NCBI GenBank assembly: GCA_024279495.1
Contig: JAJRRL010000006.1
Span: 31,360-95,359 of the forward strand
Reading direction: 5' to 3'
Length of the DNA stretch: 64,000 nt
DNA from: Gammaproteobacteria bacterium
GTDB lineage: Bacteria; Pseudomonadota; Gammaproteobacteria; JAJRRL01
Shown here: positions 21,784-30,585 of the stretch, piece by piece
Position numbering within the stretch: the first letter of the stretch is position 1
Layout of the letters: each line of letters opens with the position of its first letter
Notes under the pieces: generated by a model
Database searches by the model: none
What the model was told of the DNA's origin: nothing
The model's input: the letters and a program-made list of their open reading frames with translations, nothing else
Made by a program: the position numbers and the translations under genes

Positions 21784-22622
21784 AAATCTCTCCTCGTGGG
21801 ATCTTTCTGCACCAAGGCATGAATCAAAGGGGGCATGGATGACGACGGAATAAGAAACCGTTCGGGATAAACCACGGTCGTCAAGTACAAACCACCTCCT
21901 GGTGCTGTTTTTCCAGCCTGGCGACGATCTCTTGATTCCAACACAGAAGCCACCCAATTTGGTGTTTCCATACCGCGCCCGACATGAATCAAAGTGCCAG
22001 CTATGTTTCTTACCATATGAAGTAAAAAGGCATTAGCCCGCACTTTGAGGCAAATAATGTCACCATCTCTCCATAAGGTCAACTCTTCGACACACCTCAC
22101 AGGTGAGTTAGCCTGACAGCCCGAGCCCCTAAAGGCACTGAAATCATGCCGACCCACTAAGTGAGTGGCTGCTTCTTGCATGGCGTTGATGTCGCAAGGA
22201 TGATATTCCCAGGCCACACTGTCATGCCACAAAGCGGGCCTAACTTCTTGATTACAAATAAGATAATGGTATTCTCGACTTGTCGCACTAAACCGGGCAT
22301 GAAAGTCATTCACCACAGGCTTCACCCACAATACTCGAACATCACGGGGTAGATTGCTGTTACTTCCAAACAACCAAGCACGCTGATCACGCTCAGAGTC
22401 TGTCTTAAAATGAATCACCTGACCTGACCCGTGCACACCTCGATCCGTTCGACCAGCACAAATAATTTTAATGGGTTCATTGGCGACCATGCTCAATGCA
22501 CGCTCAACAGCTGCTTGAACGGTTGGCAAAGACTCATCTGCTTGCGACTGCCAGCCATGATAAGCGCTACCGTGGTATTCGATACCCATTGCTAAAGTGT
22601 ACTTACGATCCAATATTACCAT
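21780..22622 (-). CDS. truA: tRNA pseudouridine synthase A
   Basis: Converts uridines 38-40 of the tRNA anticodon arm to pseudouridine. The 280-residue protein begins with the family's [15 protein letters not shown]. It has the catalytic block [18 protein letters not shown] with the nucleophilic aspartate at about residue 60, and ends with the usual RVRANAFL-type strand ([19 protein letters not shown]). The ATG at 22622 gives the expected N-terminal length. It lies between a FimV-like gene and accD, as in Legionella and Pseudomonas, with trpF missing from between truA and accD. Confidence 0.96.
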   Translation of the reverse strand: MVILDRKYTLAMGIEYHGSAYHGWQSQADESLPTVQAAVERALSMVANEPIKIICAGRTDRGVHGSGQVIHFKTDSERDQRAWLFGSNSNLPRDVRVLWVKPVVNDFHARFSATSREYHYLICNQEVRPALWHDSVAWEYHPCDINAMQEAATHLVGRHDFSAFRGSGCQANSPVRCVEELTLWRDGDIICLKVRANAFLLHMVRNIAGTLIHVGRGMETPNWVASVLESRDRRQAGKTAPGGGLYLTTVVYPERFLIPSSSMPPLIHALVQKDPTRRDL

Positions 22623-22634
22623 AACCTGTTGTTT

Positions 22635-23522
22635 TTAAACTAATTTCGCCATTATCACTGCTGCTCGTGCTTTTTCTTCAGCGGACCCTCGAGACAAAAC
22701 CTGCTTTAAGAGACGCTTGGCTGATTGAGCCTCACCCAGCACGACATGAGATTCAGCAATACAAAGAAATACGCCGTATCGCGTCAATGAAGCCGCTCGA
22801 GTTTGTTTTGAAAAAATCCAAAAGTAGATCAATAGTAACACAAATAAAGCGCCTAAGGCAATCAGAAACCAACCCAAGCCAGAAACCCCCAGCCATTGCC
22901 GACTCAAGAAAGAATCAGGCTTTTTCGGTGCCGATTGCGCTTTTTCCTGCTCTTTTGCCAACACTTTAACAACTTGGCTTAACATTAAGACAGCCCTTTT
23001 CATCTGCACAACCTTAATCGTCAACTCACTGACCTGATCGCTTTGATCTTCCTGCTGCTGAGTCAATTTATCGGTAAGAGCCGACTGGCCTTGCTCTAAA
23101 GCAGATACCTGACCTGCCAGTAAAGCTGGCTCGGGATTTGTCACAACAAAGGTATCATCCTGCTGGGTACCTTGAGGCTGAATAGACTCCCAACGAGAAG
23201 GAGCTTGCGACCGAGTAACTGGCTTTTCTAGCGCTTTCTTTTGCTGTGACTGTTGTGTGTTCGCAGGCTCTGGAGTGAAAGAGGCTTTGCTTGATGGCTC
23301 ATCCACTGTCACTAATGAAGACACATCTGAGGAAGCCAGGCTTGCCTTAGGCTGTTCTGTTGAGCTCTCTTGGGCCTTAGCCAGCGCAGATGATTGGGGA
23401 GAAGCAGACGTATTGGCTTGCAACATGGATTGGGCAGGCGGGCGCCTGGCAAACGAAAACGGCATGTTAGCCATCGCTTGGTAACAACAACACATAAGCG
23501 CCAACAACAGCCATCGTTTCAT
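22635..23522 (-). CDS. Short FimV-like polar/pilus assembly protein
   Basis: Probably a reduced FimV homologue; FimV proteins are inner-membrane peptidoglycan-binding factors that organise the cell pole and type IV pilus or secretion machinery. Seen here are a signal peptide (MKRWLLLALMCCCYQAMA), a Gln/Ser/Ala-rich disordered region, a short coiled coil, one membrane segment near residue 230 (GWFLIALGALFVLLLIYF), and a C-terminal TPR-like unit (AESHVVLGEAQSAKRLLKQV). At 295 residues it is far shorter than Pseudomonas FimV, and I see no LysM domain. ATG 23522 follows AAGGAG. Placement before truA matches the fimV-truA order. Confidence 0.65.
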   Translation of the reverse strand: MKRWLLLALMCCCYQAMANMPFSFARRPPAQSMLQANTSASPQSSALAKAQESSTEQPKASLASSDVSSLVTVDEPSSKASFTPEPANTQQSQQKKALEKPVTRSQAPSRWESIQPQGTQQDDTFVVTNPEPALLAGQVSALEQGQSALTDKLTQQQEDQSDQVSELTIKVVQMKRAVLMLSQVVKVLAKEQEKAQSAPKKPDSFLSRQWLGVSGLGWFLIALGALFVLLLIYFWIFSKQTRAASLTRYGVFLCIAESHVVLGEAQSAKRLLKQVLSRGSAEEKARAAVIMAKLV

Positions 23523-23616
23523 ACGAATCTCCTTGAATTTAATAGAGAAAGAAATCTTTACACAGACCCAAAGCAATCTTATCATAAAGGCCTTTCAGAA
23601 ACACAGGAGCCTACCG

Positions 23617-24273
23617 ATGTCATCCTCTTCTTCCGGCAAACGCTTTGTCTTAATTGTTCTAGCCTTGATCATTGTTGTGATTGCTGGCTTTTTCTATCTA
23701 CAAGGCTCCAAAACACCCGCTCTACCAGCGCCAGTCAGAATTAAAGCCAATGGCCAACCCAGCATATCAAACCCTGAAGCAACACTGCATTTCGTGGCTT
23801 TTGAAGATTTAAAATGCTCAAACTGTCGGCATTACAACCTAAGATTATACCCGCAAATCAAACACATCTATATCGATAGCCAGCATGCAGACTACAGCAT
23901 TGTTTTATTAAGCTTTTTACCTCACTCCACTCCAGCGGCAAACACAGCTCTTTGCCTCTACAAACAAAAGCCCGATTACTTCTTTAACTTTGTCGATTAC
24001 ATCTACGCCCACCAGCCATCAGAAACAGAGGATTGGGCAACACTCAATCAGCTACTTCAATTTGCCAGCCAAGCCACTCCTAATGCCGACATGAATGCGC
24101 TTAGCCAATGCATGGAAACCAACCACTACGGCGACAGGCTCAAGGAAAATTTAACGCTTGCTGAAAAAGCGATGAATCAAAAAGTCCAAACACCCACGCT
24201 CTTTTTAAATGGCATTAGAGTGCTTCCACTTACCATGAAACGCATCAATGAGATCGCCGCCCATGTCAGCTAA
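23617..24273 (+). CDS. DsbA-like thiol oxidase, membrane anchored
   Basis: Thioredoxin-fold oxidase of the DsbA/BdbD type with one N-terminal membrane anchor (FVLIVLALIIVVIAGFFYL). The 218 residues hold the active site LKCSNC near residue 68; CSNC is not the CPHC of E. coli DsbA, which should make it less oxidising. The cis-proline side is VQTPTLFLNGIRV. ATG 23617 follows AGGAG by eight bases, and the frame's upstream TTG is discarded. It overlaps the next gene, a DsbB-type protein, by 11 bp. The two therefore form a self-contained oxidative folding pair, distinct from the DsbB at 12827. Confidence 0.85.
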   Translation: MSSSSSGKRFVLIVLALIIVVIAGFFYLQGSKTPALPAPVRIKANGQPSISNPEATLHFVAFEDLKCSNCRHYNLRLYPQIKHIYIDSQHADYSIVLLSFLPHSTPAANTALCLYKQKPDYFFNFVDYIYAHQPSETEDWATLNQLLQFASQATPNADMNALSQCMETNHYGDRLKENLTLAEKAMNQKVQTPTLFLNGIRVLPLTMKRINEIAAHVS

Positions 24274-24682
24274 CTCACAAAAAGCAAATCAAATCCTGCC
24301 ATTCATTTGGTTGCTTTCTTTGGGCGCCATGCTTGTCACCTTGTATTTAAGTGAATTTCGAGCATGGCCCATCTGTCATTTGTGCTGGTATCAACGCATG
24401 TGCTTGTATCCTCAAATCGTCTTGCTTGGCATGGCCGTCTATCGGCAAAAGAACGACATTATCCCTTATTCCATAGCACTTTTAGCCCTCGGATTTCTGC
24501 TTTCAGCCTACCAAACACTCGAGCAATACATACCAGCTTTACAAAGCATTGGCGTGTGCGGGCAAGGTCCTAGCTGCAGTACCATGCACATGCAATGGCT
24601 GGGCTTCATCACCCTCCCCATGCTCAGCTGCGCTGGTTTTTTGGTGATAATTGCTTTGTTAGTGTGGGCTAAAAAACGCTAA
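24263..24682 (+). CDS. DsbB/BdbC-type disulfide oxidoreductase
   Basis: Quinone-linked membrane partner for the DsbA-like protein encoded just before it. In 139 residues there are four membrane segments, the first cysteine pair in WPICHLCWYQRM near residue 35, and a second pair in VCGQGPSCSTMHM. The short length and CHLCWYQR match the BdbC-like branch of the DsbB family. The start is chosen as ATG 24263; ATG 24248 in the same frame lacks a ribosome binding site. Translation is probably coupled with the upstream gene. Confidence 0.87.
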   Translation: MSANSQKANQILPFIWLLSLGAMLVTLYLSEFRAWPICHLCWYQRMCLYPQIVLLGMAVYRQKNDIIPYSIALLALGFLLSAYQTLEQYIPALQSIGVCGQGPSCSTMHMQWLGFITLPMLSCAGFLVIIALLVWAKKR

Positions 24683-24730
24683 AGTTAAGCGCCTTAGAAA
24701 AAATGACATCGCTTTAAGGGTTTAAACCGG

Positions 24731-24759
24731 TTTACAGAAAGATCATTTTATGGTATAAT
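24731..24759 (+). promoter_or_regulatory. Near-consensus sigma70 promoter
   Basis: TTTACA at 24731-24736, a 17-bp spacer and a perfect TATAAT at 24754-24759. It lies 34 bp ahead of the large unknown gene at 24794, whose TCTGGAG ribosome binding site follows. This is among the strongest-looking promoters in the window, and it drives an accessory gene. Confidence 0.75.
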
Positions 24760-24793
24760 ATTGTACAATTACTCGTTTTCTGGAGATTAAACA

Positions 24794-26761
24794 ATGACTA
24801 TCGATCTCGCTACTCTAAAAGGCTATATAGAAACATCCAATCATGAGGCTCTGTTTCAGCTTATTCTGACCTGCAGCGAGGCTGATCAGACGCTGCTTCT
24901 AGCCAATCAAGCAGACATTTTTTCTTTTATCGAGACCAAAGAAACAGTAGCAAAAATAAAAGAGAACAACACAGCTACTCACCTATCTTATAACGATCTA
25001 ATCAATAACTCCTACCGCATACTTCTTCTATTGGGCTTAAGACCTCAAAATAAAAATACCACCAACTTCAAGTATGCCATGTGGGACATTAATCGCTGCA
25101 AGTCCATTCCCGAAATCAAAACATTTGTTCAACAAATCAAAAAACTAAACAGGCACAACTCTTTATTTAATGAGCAGAACAAAGAAAGACTAGGAAGGTA
25201 CGCACAAAGAGAAGAAGTAAATATCCAGGAGAGAGAAGCATTTTCTTCTAAGCTAAAAACATATCAAAGTACTGTTGAAAGCCATACCCGCAATAAAACG
25301 ATGCTTGCTTTTCTAACAACAATAATCCAAACAGGACTCCTAACTGAGCCGAACGAAACAGGCTCCGTCACAAAAACGGAGCTACTTTTATTCCCTTATC
25401 TAACTGAATGCGCTTGCCCCTCTCATCATCGCAAGCAAACACAACATCGACAACATATAGAGCGTGATATCCTAAAACACGCAAAGCAATTCCCAAGAGA
25501 TGAAGCTCTCACTTATGTTAGCCTTGGATCCGGTGGCTTACTTCAAGACTTCATCACCCTCACACAGCTCATAAAAGATGGTCACACAAACTTAGAAGTC
25601 TTTTTAATTGACACACACTATAAAAGTCATGACATTGAAAAACAAAAAGAACAATTTGATCTCCTAAGAATAGCGGCCGAACAGCAAGGTGGCTCATTAA
25701 AGACAAGCTATTTCAGTAACATTTCAGAGTTCTTCAAGGCACACCCTCAAAAAGAAATTCACGTAGCGAGCTTTATTGATCTGGCCGGGGTTCAAAGCTC
25801 TTGCTCACCAGCCCTTACCGACATCGCCAGCCTAACGCAACATCTGGACCCCCGCGGCAAATTATTTTTTAGCTACACCGACCTTTGCTATTTTATATTC
25901 GATCAAAAATCCCTTCAGAACCCAGACTTCTTGACCGAGGAAGGCAAAGAAATGGCTCTAAACGATCCTAAACGAAACAGGCTCATCCCCTTTCTGGAAA
26001 AAACCAACCAGCAGAAAGATAACGGAAATAACACATTGCACTGCCTGCTTCATCAATTTGAGTTTCGGGATTTAGTGATGCTACTACCATTGCTTGCTCA
26101 GTCAACAGCAACTCGTATCAATATTTACATCGCCAAGCCGGGTAAAAAGGTTCCCGACTTTTCGGCATTCTTATCTCTTTTGATGCCAAATAAAACAATC
26201 ACCATGCGCCAACTTAATCCCGGCGAAACAATACAAGCCGACCCCGATTCCATTAGCATCACAGACAGCAAACCAACTCTTAGCACAACAGTGATTGATC
26301 TCAGTAGCCCCAGCCTCACTAGAACGGTGACAAAACAGGCTGATCAACTAGCCTCTTTAACCGGCTCAAACGAAGAGAACACTCTTAGCCTTCAAGAAGG
26401 TGGGCGGCCTCCACATCTCAAACCTGTTGATACAAAAAACAAAGAAAACACTCCTATCCCTCAAGAACCAGCTAATGCAGCAACACTAGCAAACCCCATG
26501 CACTTTATCGACTGGATTAGTATTTCGTCTGCAGTCGCCTGCGCTAGCTTCACCGCTGGCAGCATTGTTCAAGGAATGCAGCTAGCAAACCTTGGTACCG
26601 CTCTTTCAACGAATGTTTTGTTTCTTGCCTTAGTCGTCGCATTAGCTATTTTCTTTGCCGCTACAGCTATTACCGGCGGCTTATCCAGTACACGACCACA
26701 GGCTTTGTTTGCACTAAAACACACGCCCATTAAACACTCGCCTAGTGATGCCCAGCCTTAA
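24794..26761 (+). CDS. Large hypothetical protein, Rossmann-like core and C-terminal hairpin
   Basis: Not recognised as a named family. The 655 residues fall into an all-helical, charged N-terminal third and a central region with a possible SAM-type Rossmann motif (TYVSLGSGGLLQDFI near residue 239, then EVFLIDTHY at the end of the second strand). A Ser/Thr-rich disordered stretch follows, and a hydrophobic hairpin at about residues 580-630 (ISSAVACASFTAGSIV and VLFLALVVALAIFFAA) ends in a short polar tail. Cysteines and histidines cluster in ECACPSHHRKQTQH. A membrane-inserted methyltransferase-like effector is one reading, but both the fold and the delivery are inference. Confidence 0.7.
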   Translation: MTIDLATLKGYIETSNHEALFQLILTCSEADQTLLLANQADIFSFIETKETVAKIKENNTATHLSYNDLINNSYRILLLLGLRPQNKNTTNFKYAMWDINRCKSIPEIKTFVQQIKKLNRHNSLFNEQNKERLGRYAQREEVNIQEREAFSSKLKTYQSTVESHTRNKTMLAFLTTIIQTGLLTEPNETGSVTKTELLLFPYLTECACPSHHRKQTQHRQHIERDILKHAKQFPRDEALTYVSLGSGGLLQDFITLTQLIKDGHTNLEVFLIDTHYKSHDIEKQKEQFDLLRIAAEQQGGSLKTSYFSNISEFFKAHPQKEIHVASFIDLAGVQSSCSPALTDIASLTQHLDPRGKLFFSYTDLCYFIFDQKSLQNPDFLTEEGKEMALNDPKRNRLIPFLEKTNQQKDNGNNTLHCLLHQFEFRDLVMLLPLLAQSTATRINIYIAKPGKKVPDFSAFLSLLMPNKTITMRQLNPGETIQADPDSISITDSKPTLSTTVIDLSSPSLTRTVTKQADQLASLTGSNEENTLSLQEGGRPPHLKPVDTKNKENTPIPQEPANAATLANPMHFIDWISISSAVACASFTAGSIVQGMQLANLGTALSTNVLFLALVVALAIFFAATAITGGLSSTRPQALFALKHTPIKHSPSDAQP

Positions 26762-26986
26762 AACGGCCTTGCTTGCATCGCCGAAATCCACTGCTACACA
26801 AACCCTACTACTCTTCGACGTCCTTTTTTAATCCTAAAGAAGAAGATCACTTTGATGCGTGCTCATCTCAAGGCCATGCAGAAACAGTGGCAAGATAATC
26901 CCACTCGATTATCTAAATAATATTCACGTGATGGTCGTGAAGGAAATGCTCGGAAATAGAACTTCCTTATAGAGCAGAAAAGAAAA

Positions 26987-27106
26987 CAAGTGTATCGCAC
27001 CGGCCGAGATGGATTGGAGCCCTCCTAGCGCCAATCGACTCGACAAGGCAATCGTCCTCGTCATCCACGCTGCGCAAGCTAAGGGCTTGACTACGTTGTG
27101 GTCTCT
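26987..27106. repeat. Interspersed repeat, copy 1
   Basis: A stretch of about 120 bp beginning CAAGTGTATCGCACCG, repeated at 63864-64000 in the same orientation with roughly 75-80 percent identity by eye; copy 2 has an extra segment of about 19 bp. No convincing gene occupies the gap 26762-27173. The fragment 26853-26920 on the plus strand encodes MRAHLKAMQKQWQDNPTRLS, which looks like the end of a lost gene. Confidence 0.65.
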
Positions 27107-27173
27107 CAAGTGACTCAACGGCACGCATTGAGAGAAGCTGACCCGGCAAGTTTGCCAGGTCAGTCAAAACGCC

Positions 27174-27476
27174 TTACTTTTTCTTTTTTGGCTTAGCTCT
27201 TGCAGCTTTATTTTTTATTACTGTTTTTTTAGCCTTATTGGCCGGCCCCTTAGGTTTCACGGCTGATTTCTTTTTTCTGGTCTGTTTAGCTTTAGGCTTA
27301 GATCGGCTCTGCTCTTTGGCTTTAGCTTTTAGATCTGCAATGCGCTCCTTAATTTGAGAAATAGCTAGTTTGATTTTTTCAACCTTGTCTTTCGATTTTT
27401 CTTTTACAGAGACTACATCTTGCTTTACCTTGGCAAGTTTAGCTTCTGAAGCGATTAGAGATTTAGATTTTTCCAT
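27174..27476 (-). CDS. Lysine/alanine-rich histone H1-like protein
   Basis: A 100-residue protein, about one third lysine and arginine. The N-terminal half is a predicted coiled coil with heptad spacing (KVEKIKLAISQIKERIADL). The C-terminal half is an H1-like tail of Lys, Ala and Pro ending AARAKPKKKK. Such tails bind DNA non-specifically; chlamydial Hc1/Hc2 and AlgP-like proteins use them to condense or regulate chromatin. ATG 27476 follows AAGGA by seven bases. It is monocistronic, with repeats on its downstream side. A nucleoid or developmental chromatin role is likely from composition; a role in the host nucleus cannot be excluded. Confidence 0.75.
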   Translation of the reverse strand: MEKSKSLIASEAKLAKVKQDVVSVKEKSKDKVEKIKLAISQIKERIADLKAKAKEQSRSKPKAKQTRKKKSAVKPKGPANKAKKTVIKNKAARAKPKKKK

Positions 27477-27752
27477 TGTTTTTCCTTGGGTTAGCGGGAC
27501 AGATTGGATAATCCATCATAGCTCATAGCTTTGAATAAAGAAATCGGGCGAATATATAGCAGCTTAGGAAAACTCAAAAGGGTTGACGTTAAGCTTAATA
27601 TATGTACAGCTGGGGTAGATTAAGTGAGCTCTAGTTTGAGTGAATTAAGTATAAGTGTGTGTATTAAGGGGTTAGCTTTAAAGCTAAGCGCACTGATTTT
27701 GACGGTATGGGCTCAATTCGGCTCCATGCTCAGTAAATGAAGTGAGACCCCA

Positions 27753-28520
27753 ATGAGAAGAAACCCATCAAAACTTAGACAGCATTTCAGTACGTTGCTC
27801 GGGCATAGCGAAGAAGACCTAGATAGTTCACCAAACGCTAATAGTAAGCAATTAAGGCGGTCTGTTACCTCCAAGAAAGCAGCGAGAGACTGGATAAACT
27901 CTCTTGCCAGGCAGGCTATTACTAGGTGGGAAAACAATCATAAGCCCCACCTTATCAAAGAGCATGATCGAAAAATTTATGCCTTTTCTTCTGTTAGGGA
28001 GAGAGTTTCTAAGGAGATTTCCTCTGAATTGAGCTTCGCTAGAGGCTCAAGGTCTCGCTCGATGAGATCCCATTTTGAAGAAGTTTCTTTGGAATATCAT
28101 CCACCTGTAAATCGCCTTTGGGTGAGAAATGATGATATAGCAAGAATATCTGAGCTAAAAAAAGAAGGCATCATTCAAGTGCTCGAATATTTTTCAAAAA
28201 AAAATCTATGCAAAATAACCGAAACCGAAGGTGAAGTATCCGTTGCGTTTACTAGAAATAGTACGCTTAATTCTGAAGTTGTGATTTTTTCATTCCTAGA
28301 AAACTTTCTAATATTTCAAAAAAACTTCTGCCTAGACCTAGATAAAGATTTTTGTATGTACAAAAATCCCCGAGATATTCCCGAAAAATATTTAGAATCC
28401 TTCTGTTTTCTTATCAGAGAAAGCTTGAAAAAAGTAATTCAATTTTCTGATGAAGGACCTTGGGCTGAAGGGTATGAATACCAGAAAGCTTGCGAATTAA
28501 TGAGTTATTTGCTTTGGTAG
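27753..28520 (+). CDS. Hypothetical protein next to an insertion sequence
   Basis: Not recognised. The 255 residues have a basic N-terminus, no signal peptide and no membrane segment. The middle is Ser/Arg-rich (FARGSRSRSMRSHFEE), and the C-terminal half is an alpha/beta-like region with many aromatic residues. The stop codon at 28518 lies one base before the left end of the IS256-type element, so the original 3' end may have been replaced by the insertion. A weak AGTGAG sequence precedes ATG 27753. The sequence is AT-richer than its housekeeping neighbours, which suggests acquired DNA. Confidence 0.55.
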   Translation: MRRNPSKLRQHFSTLLGHSEEDLDSSPNANSKQLRRSVTSKKAARDWINSLARQAITRWENNHKPHLIKEHDRKIYAFSSVRERVSKEISSELSFARGSRSRSMRSHFEEVSLEYHPPVNRLWVRNDDIARISELKKEGIIQVLEYFSKKNLCKITETEGEVSVAFTRNSTLNSEVVIFSFLENFLIFQKNFCLDLDKDFCMYKNPRDIPEKYLESFCFLIRESLKKVIQFSDEGPWAEGYEYQKACELMSYLLW

Positions 28521-28521
28521 T

Positions 28522-29818
28522 GTAACGTTCTTTCCGTAAAATTCTGTTTCTTGATTAGAGACAAGCCAAAGTTTATCCTTTAGTTACAACACAAAAAGGA
28601 GAAAAACGATGACTTGTCGCATCACGAATAATAAGAGCATTGATGAAGCAATAGGGCTGCTTTGTGAGCAAGGGTTTGAAGGCCTGGGAGACGCTGTGAC
28701 CTTATTGATTAATCATGCTATGGCTATTGAACGAGCTCAGCATCTTAGAGCTGAGCCCTATGAGCGCACTGAAAAACGTCAAGGGCATGCCAATGGTTTT
28801 AAATCAAAGGCCCTAAAAACACGACTAGGTCAGCTAGATTTATCGGTCTCTCAAGTCAGAGACTCTAGTTTTTACCCGAACTCACTTGAGCGAGGAATGC
28901 GCTCTGAGCGCGTTTTAAAGCTAGCAGTGGCTGAAATGTACGTTCAAGGTGTAGCAACACGAAATGTGAAAAAAATCACGGAGTAGCTATGTGGATTTGA
29001 AGTCTCCAGAACAGATGTCAGCCGTGCAGCTAAAGCTCTTGATGAGGAGCTTAGCGTTTGGAGAAGTCGAGCCTTAGGTTCGTTTAAATACCTTTATTTG
29101 GATACCCGTTATGAGAAAGTCAGACGCGACAAAACAGTCTCTGATAGCGCTGTGCTTCTCGCTTATGGTGTTGATGAGAAAGGAAAGCGATGCATTCTTG
29201 GGGTCTCGGTATCTTTGTCAGAAAGCGAGGTTCACTGGCGAGCGTTTCTTGCTTCTCTTGTTGAGCGTGGTCTGCATGGGCTTGAGCTTATTACCAGCGA
29301 CGCTCATGCAGGTTTAAAAGCAGCTAAACAAGCTATTTCCCCTTCGGTACCTTGGCAGCGTTGTCAGTTTCACTTACAACAAAATGCACAGTCATACGTA
29401 CCTAAAAAATCAATGAAGAAAGAGGTGGCTTCTGACATAAGAGCAGTCTTCAATGCTCCTGATGCCAGTGAAGCAAAGCGCATGCTTAATAAAGTTGTTA
29501 AAAAATATGGACAGTCTGCTCCTGAGCTATCTTCCTGGGTGGAAACGAGCGTCCCTGAGTCACTAACGGTAATGGCTTTTCCCGAAGAGCATAGAAAAAA
29601 ATACGCACATCTAATCTCGCTGAACGCGTCAATCGCGAACTCAAAAAGCGAACCAGATGTGTTGGAATCTTTCCTCATGTGGAGTCATGTCTGCGATTGG
29701 TTTCGGCCTTGGCTGCTGAAATGGATGAGGAGTGGCCTGTTGGTCGAAACTATATTGTTATCGCTGATGAGGATTAAATAAATGAGGGTTGCTTTGGAAT
29801 TTACAGAACAAGTGTTGC
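28522..29818 (+). mobile_element. Degenerate IS256-family insertion sequence
   Basis: The element is bounded by imperfect inverted repeats: left end GTAACGTTCTTTCCGTAAA at 28522, right end (reverse complement) GCAACACTTGTTCTGTAAA ending at 29818. About 14 of 19 positions match. The roughly 1.3-kb length is normal for the family. The single transposase gene inside is broken twice, so the element cannot move by itself. I could not find a convincing 8-9 bp target duplication. It cuts the ankyrin gene that lies to its right. Confidence 0.75.
28609..29777 (+). pseudogene. IS256-family (mutator-type) transposase, broken
   Basis: DDE transposase of the IS256 family. The N-terminal part (from MTCRITNNKSIDEA) includes the family's GFKSKALKTRLGQLDLSVSQ. 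A TAG at 28984 interrupts it, and the same frame resumes with CGFEVSRTDVSRAAKALDEE. Catalytic-region blocks follow: YLYLDTRYEKVR, then ELITSDAHAGLKAA. The C-terminus is displaced by a frameshift near a run of seven A at about 29590; the other frame restores RTSNLAERVNRELKKRTR and GIFPHVESCLRLVSALAAE, ending at TAA 29775-29777. A ribosome binding site (AAGGAG) precedes ATG 28609. Confidence 0.88.
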
Positions 29819-30410
29819 TTTATCTTAAACTCATCCAGCCTACTCCCATGCTCCACCAACCACTTCACAGCCATAAGCTTGTTAGCAGCAACCGCATTCA
29901 TAAGCAGCGTATACCCTTCTTCCCTGTGAGCATTTAGGTCTGTTTATTTTTCTTTACCCAGTATGTCCAACATCTCTAGGCAAGAATAAGCAACAGCCCA
30001 CTGTAATGCGCTGTTTCCAGACATTAAGTGCAAAAGTGTATTGCTTCCATGGGCTAATAAATACTGAAAAATAGCACGGTGGTTCTTTATAACGGCGAGC
30101 ATCAAAGCCGTTAAGCCATTTCTATTTGCATGGTTTATGTCCGCCCCTCGATTCAGTAGCATTATCACCCGAAGCAAATGACCAGTAGATGCCGCTAATA
30201 ATAGCGGTGTATTTTTATCAGAATCAGTGATATTAACATGACGCGCTAATCGTAAATAATTTATCCATGATAGTGCATACCCTGTCTTAACGGTTGCTAA
30301 CACTTGTTGTTCTGCTCGTTTTGGTGAGGTCTTTTTCCTGCAAGGAGCGATTAGATAATAATCAACATAATAAAAAGCATGAGAACAAAAAATTGCTCCT
30401 TTAATTTAAG
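29819..30410 (-). pseudogene. Ankyrin-repeat protein gene, truncated by the insertion sequence
   Basis: Reading leftward, the open stretch to 29944 encodes two good ankyrin units (KNTPLLLAASTGHLLRVIML with LLNRGADINHANRNGLTALM) and a weaker third. A TAA at 29944-29946 breaks the frame, but the same frame continues with another ankyrin unit (GYTLLMNAVAANKLMAVKWL, then VEHGSRLDEF) until the insertion sequence at 29818. Upstream, the frame is open to about 30410 without an ATG; GTG 30303 is the only nearby start and has no ribosome binding site. Ankyrin proteins are common effectors of Legionella and Coxiella; this one is dead or heavily cut. Confidence 0.75.
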
Positions 30411-30585
30411 CAGAAACAAGCTTTTTAGCTGCCTTTTTGAAAAATATGAAACTTTCTTTAAAATTAATCATCGGAATACATCCCCATAGCTTAATTAAAC
30501 ACCCATTAAACAATGGGGGCAATATAAGTTGAGGCGAAACACCTTAAAACCTATTTAGGTCAACAGATTCAGAGTGGATGAATCC

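Noticed and set aside
26924..27167. Two 66-codon minus-strand frames over the interspersed repeat
   Set aside because: They cover repeat copy 1 and do not persist in copy 2, so they are not genes.
28500..29830. Target-site duplication of the IS256-type element
   Set aside because: Flanks (GGTAGT on the left, TTTATC on the right) show no matching 8-9 bp, so no duplication can be claimed.
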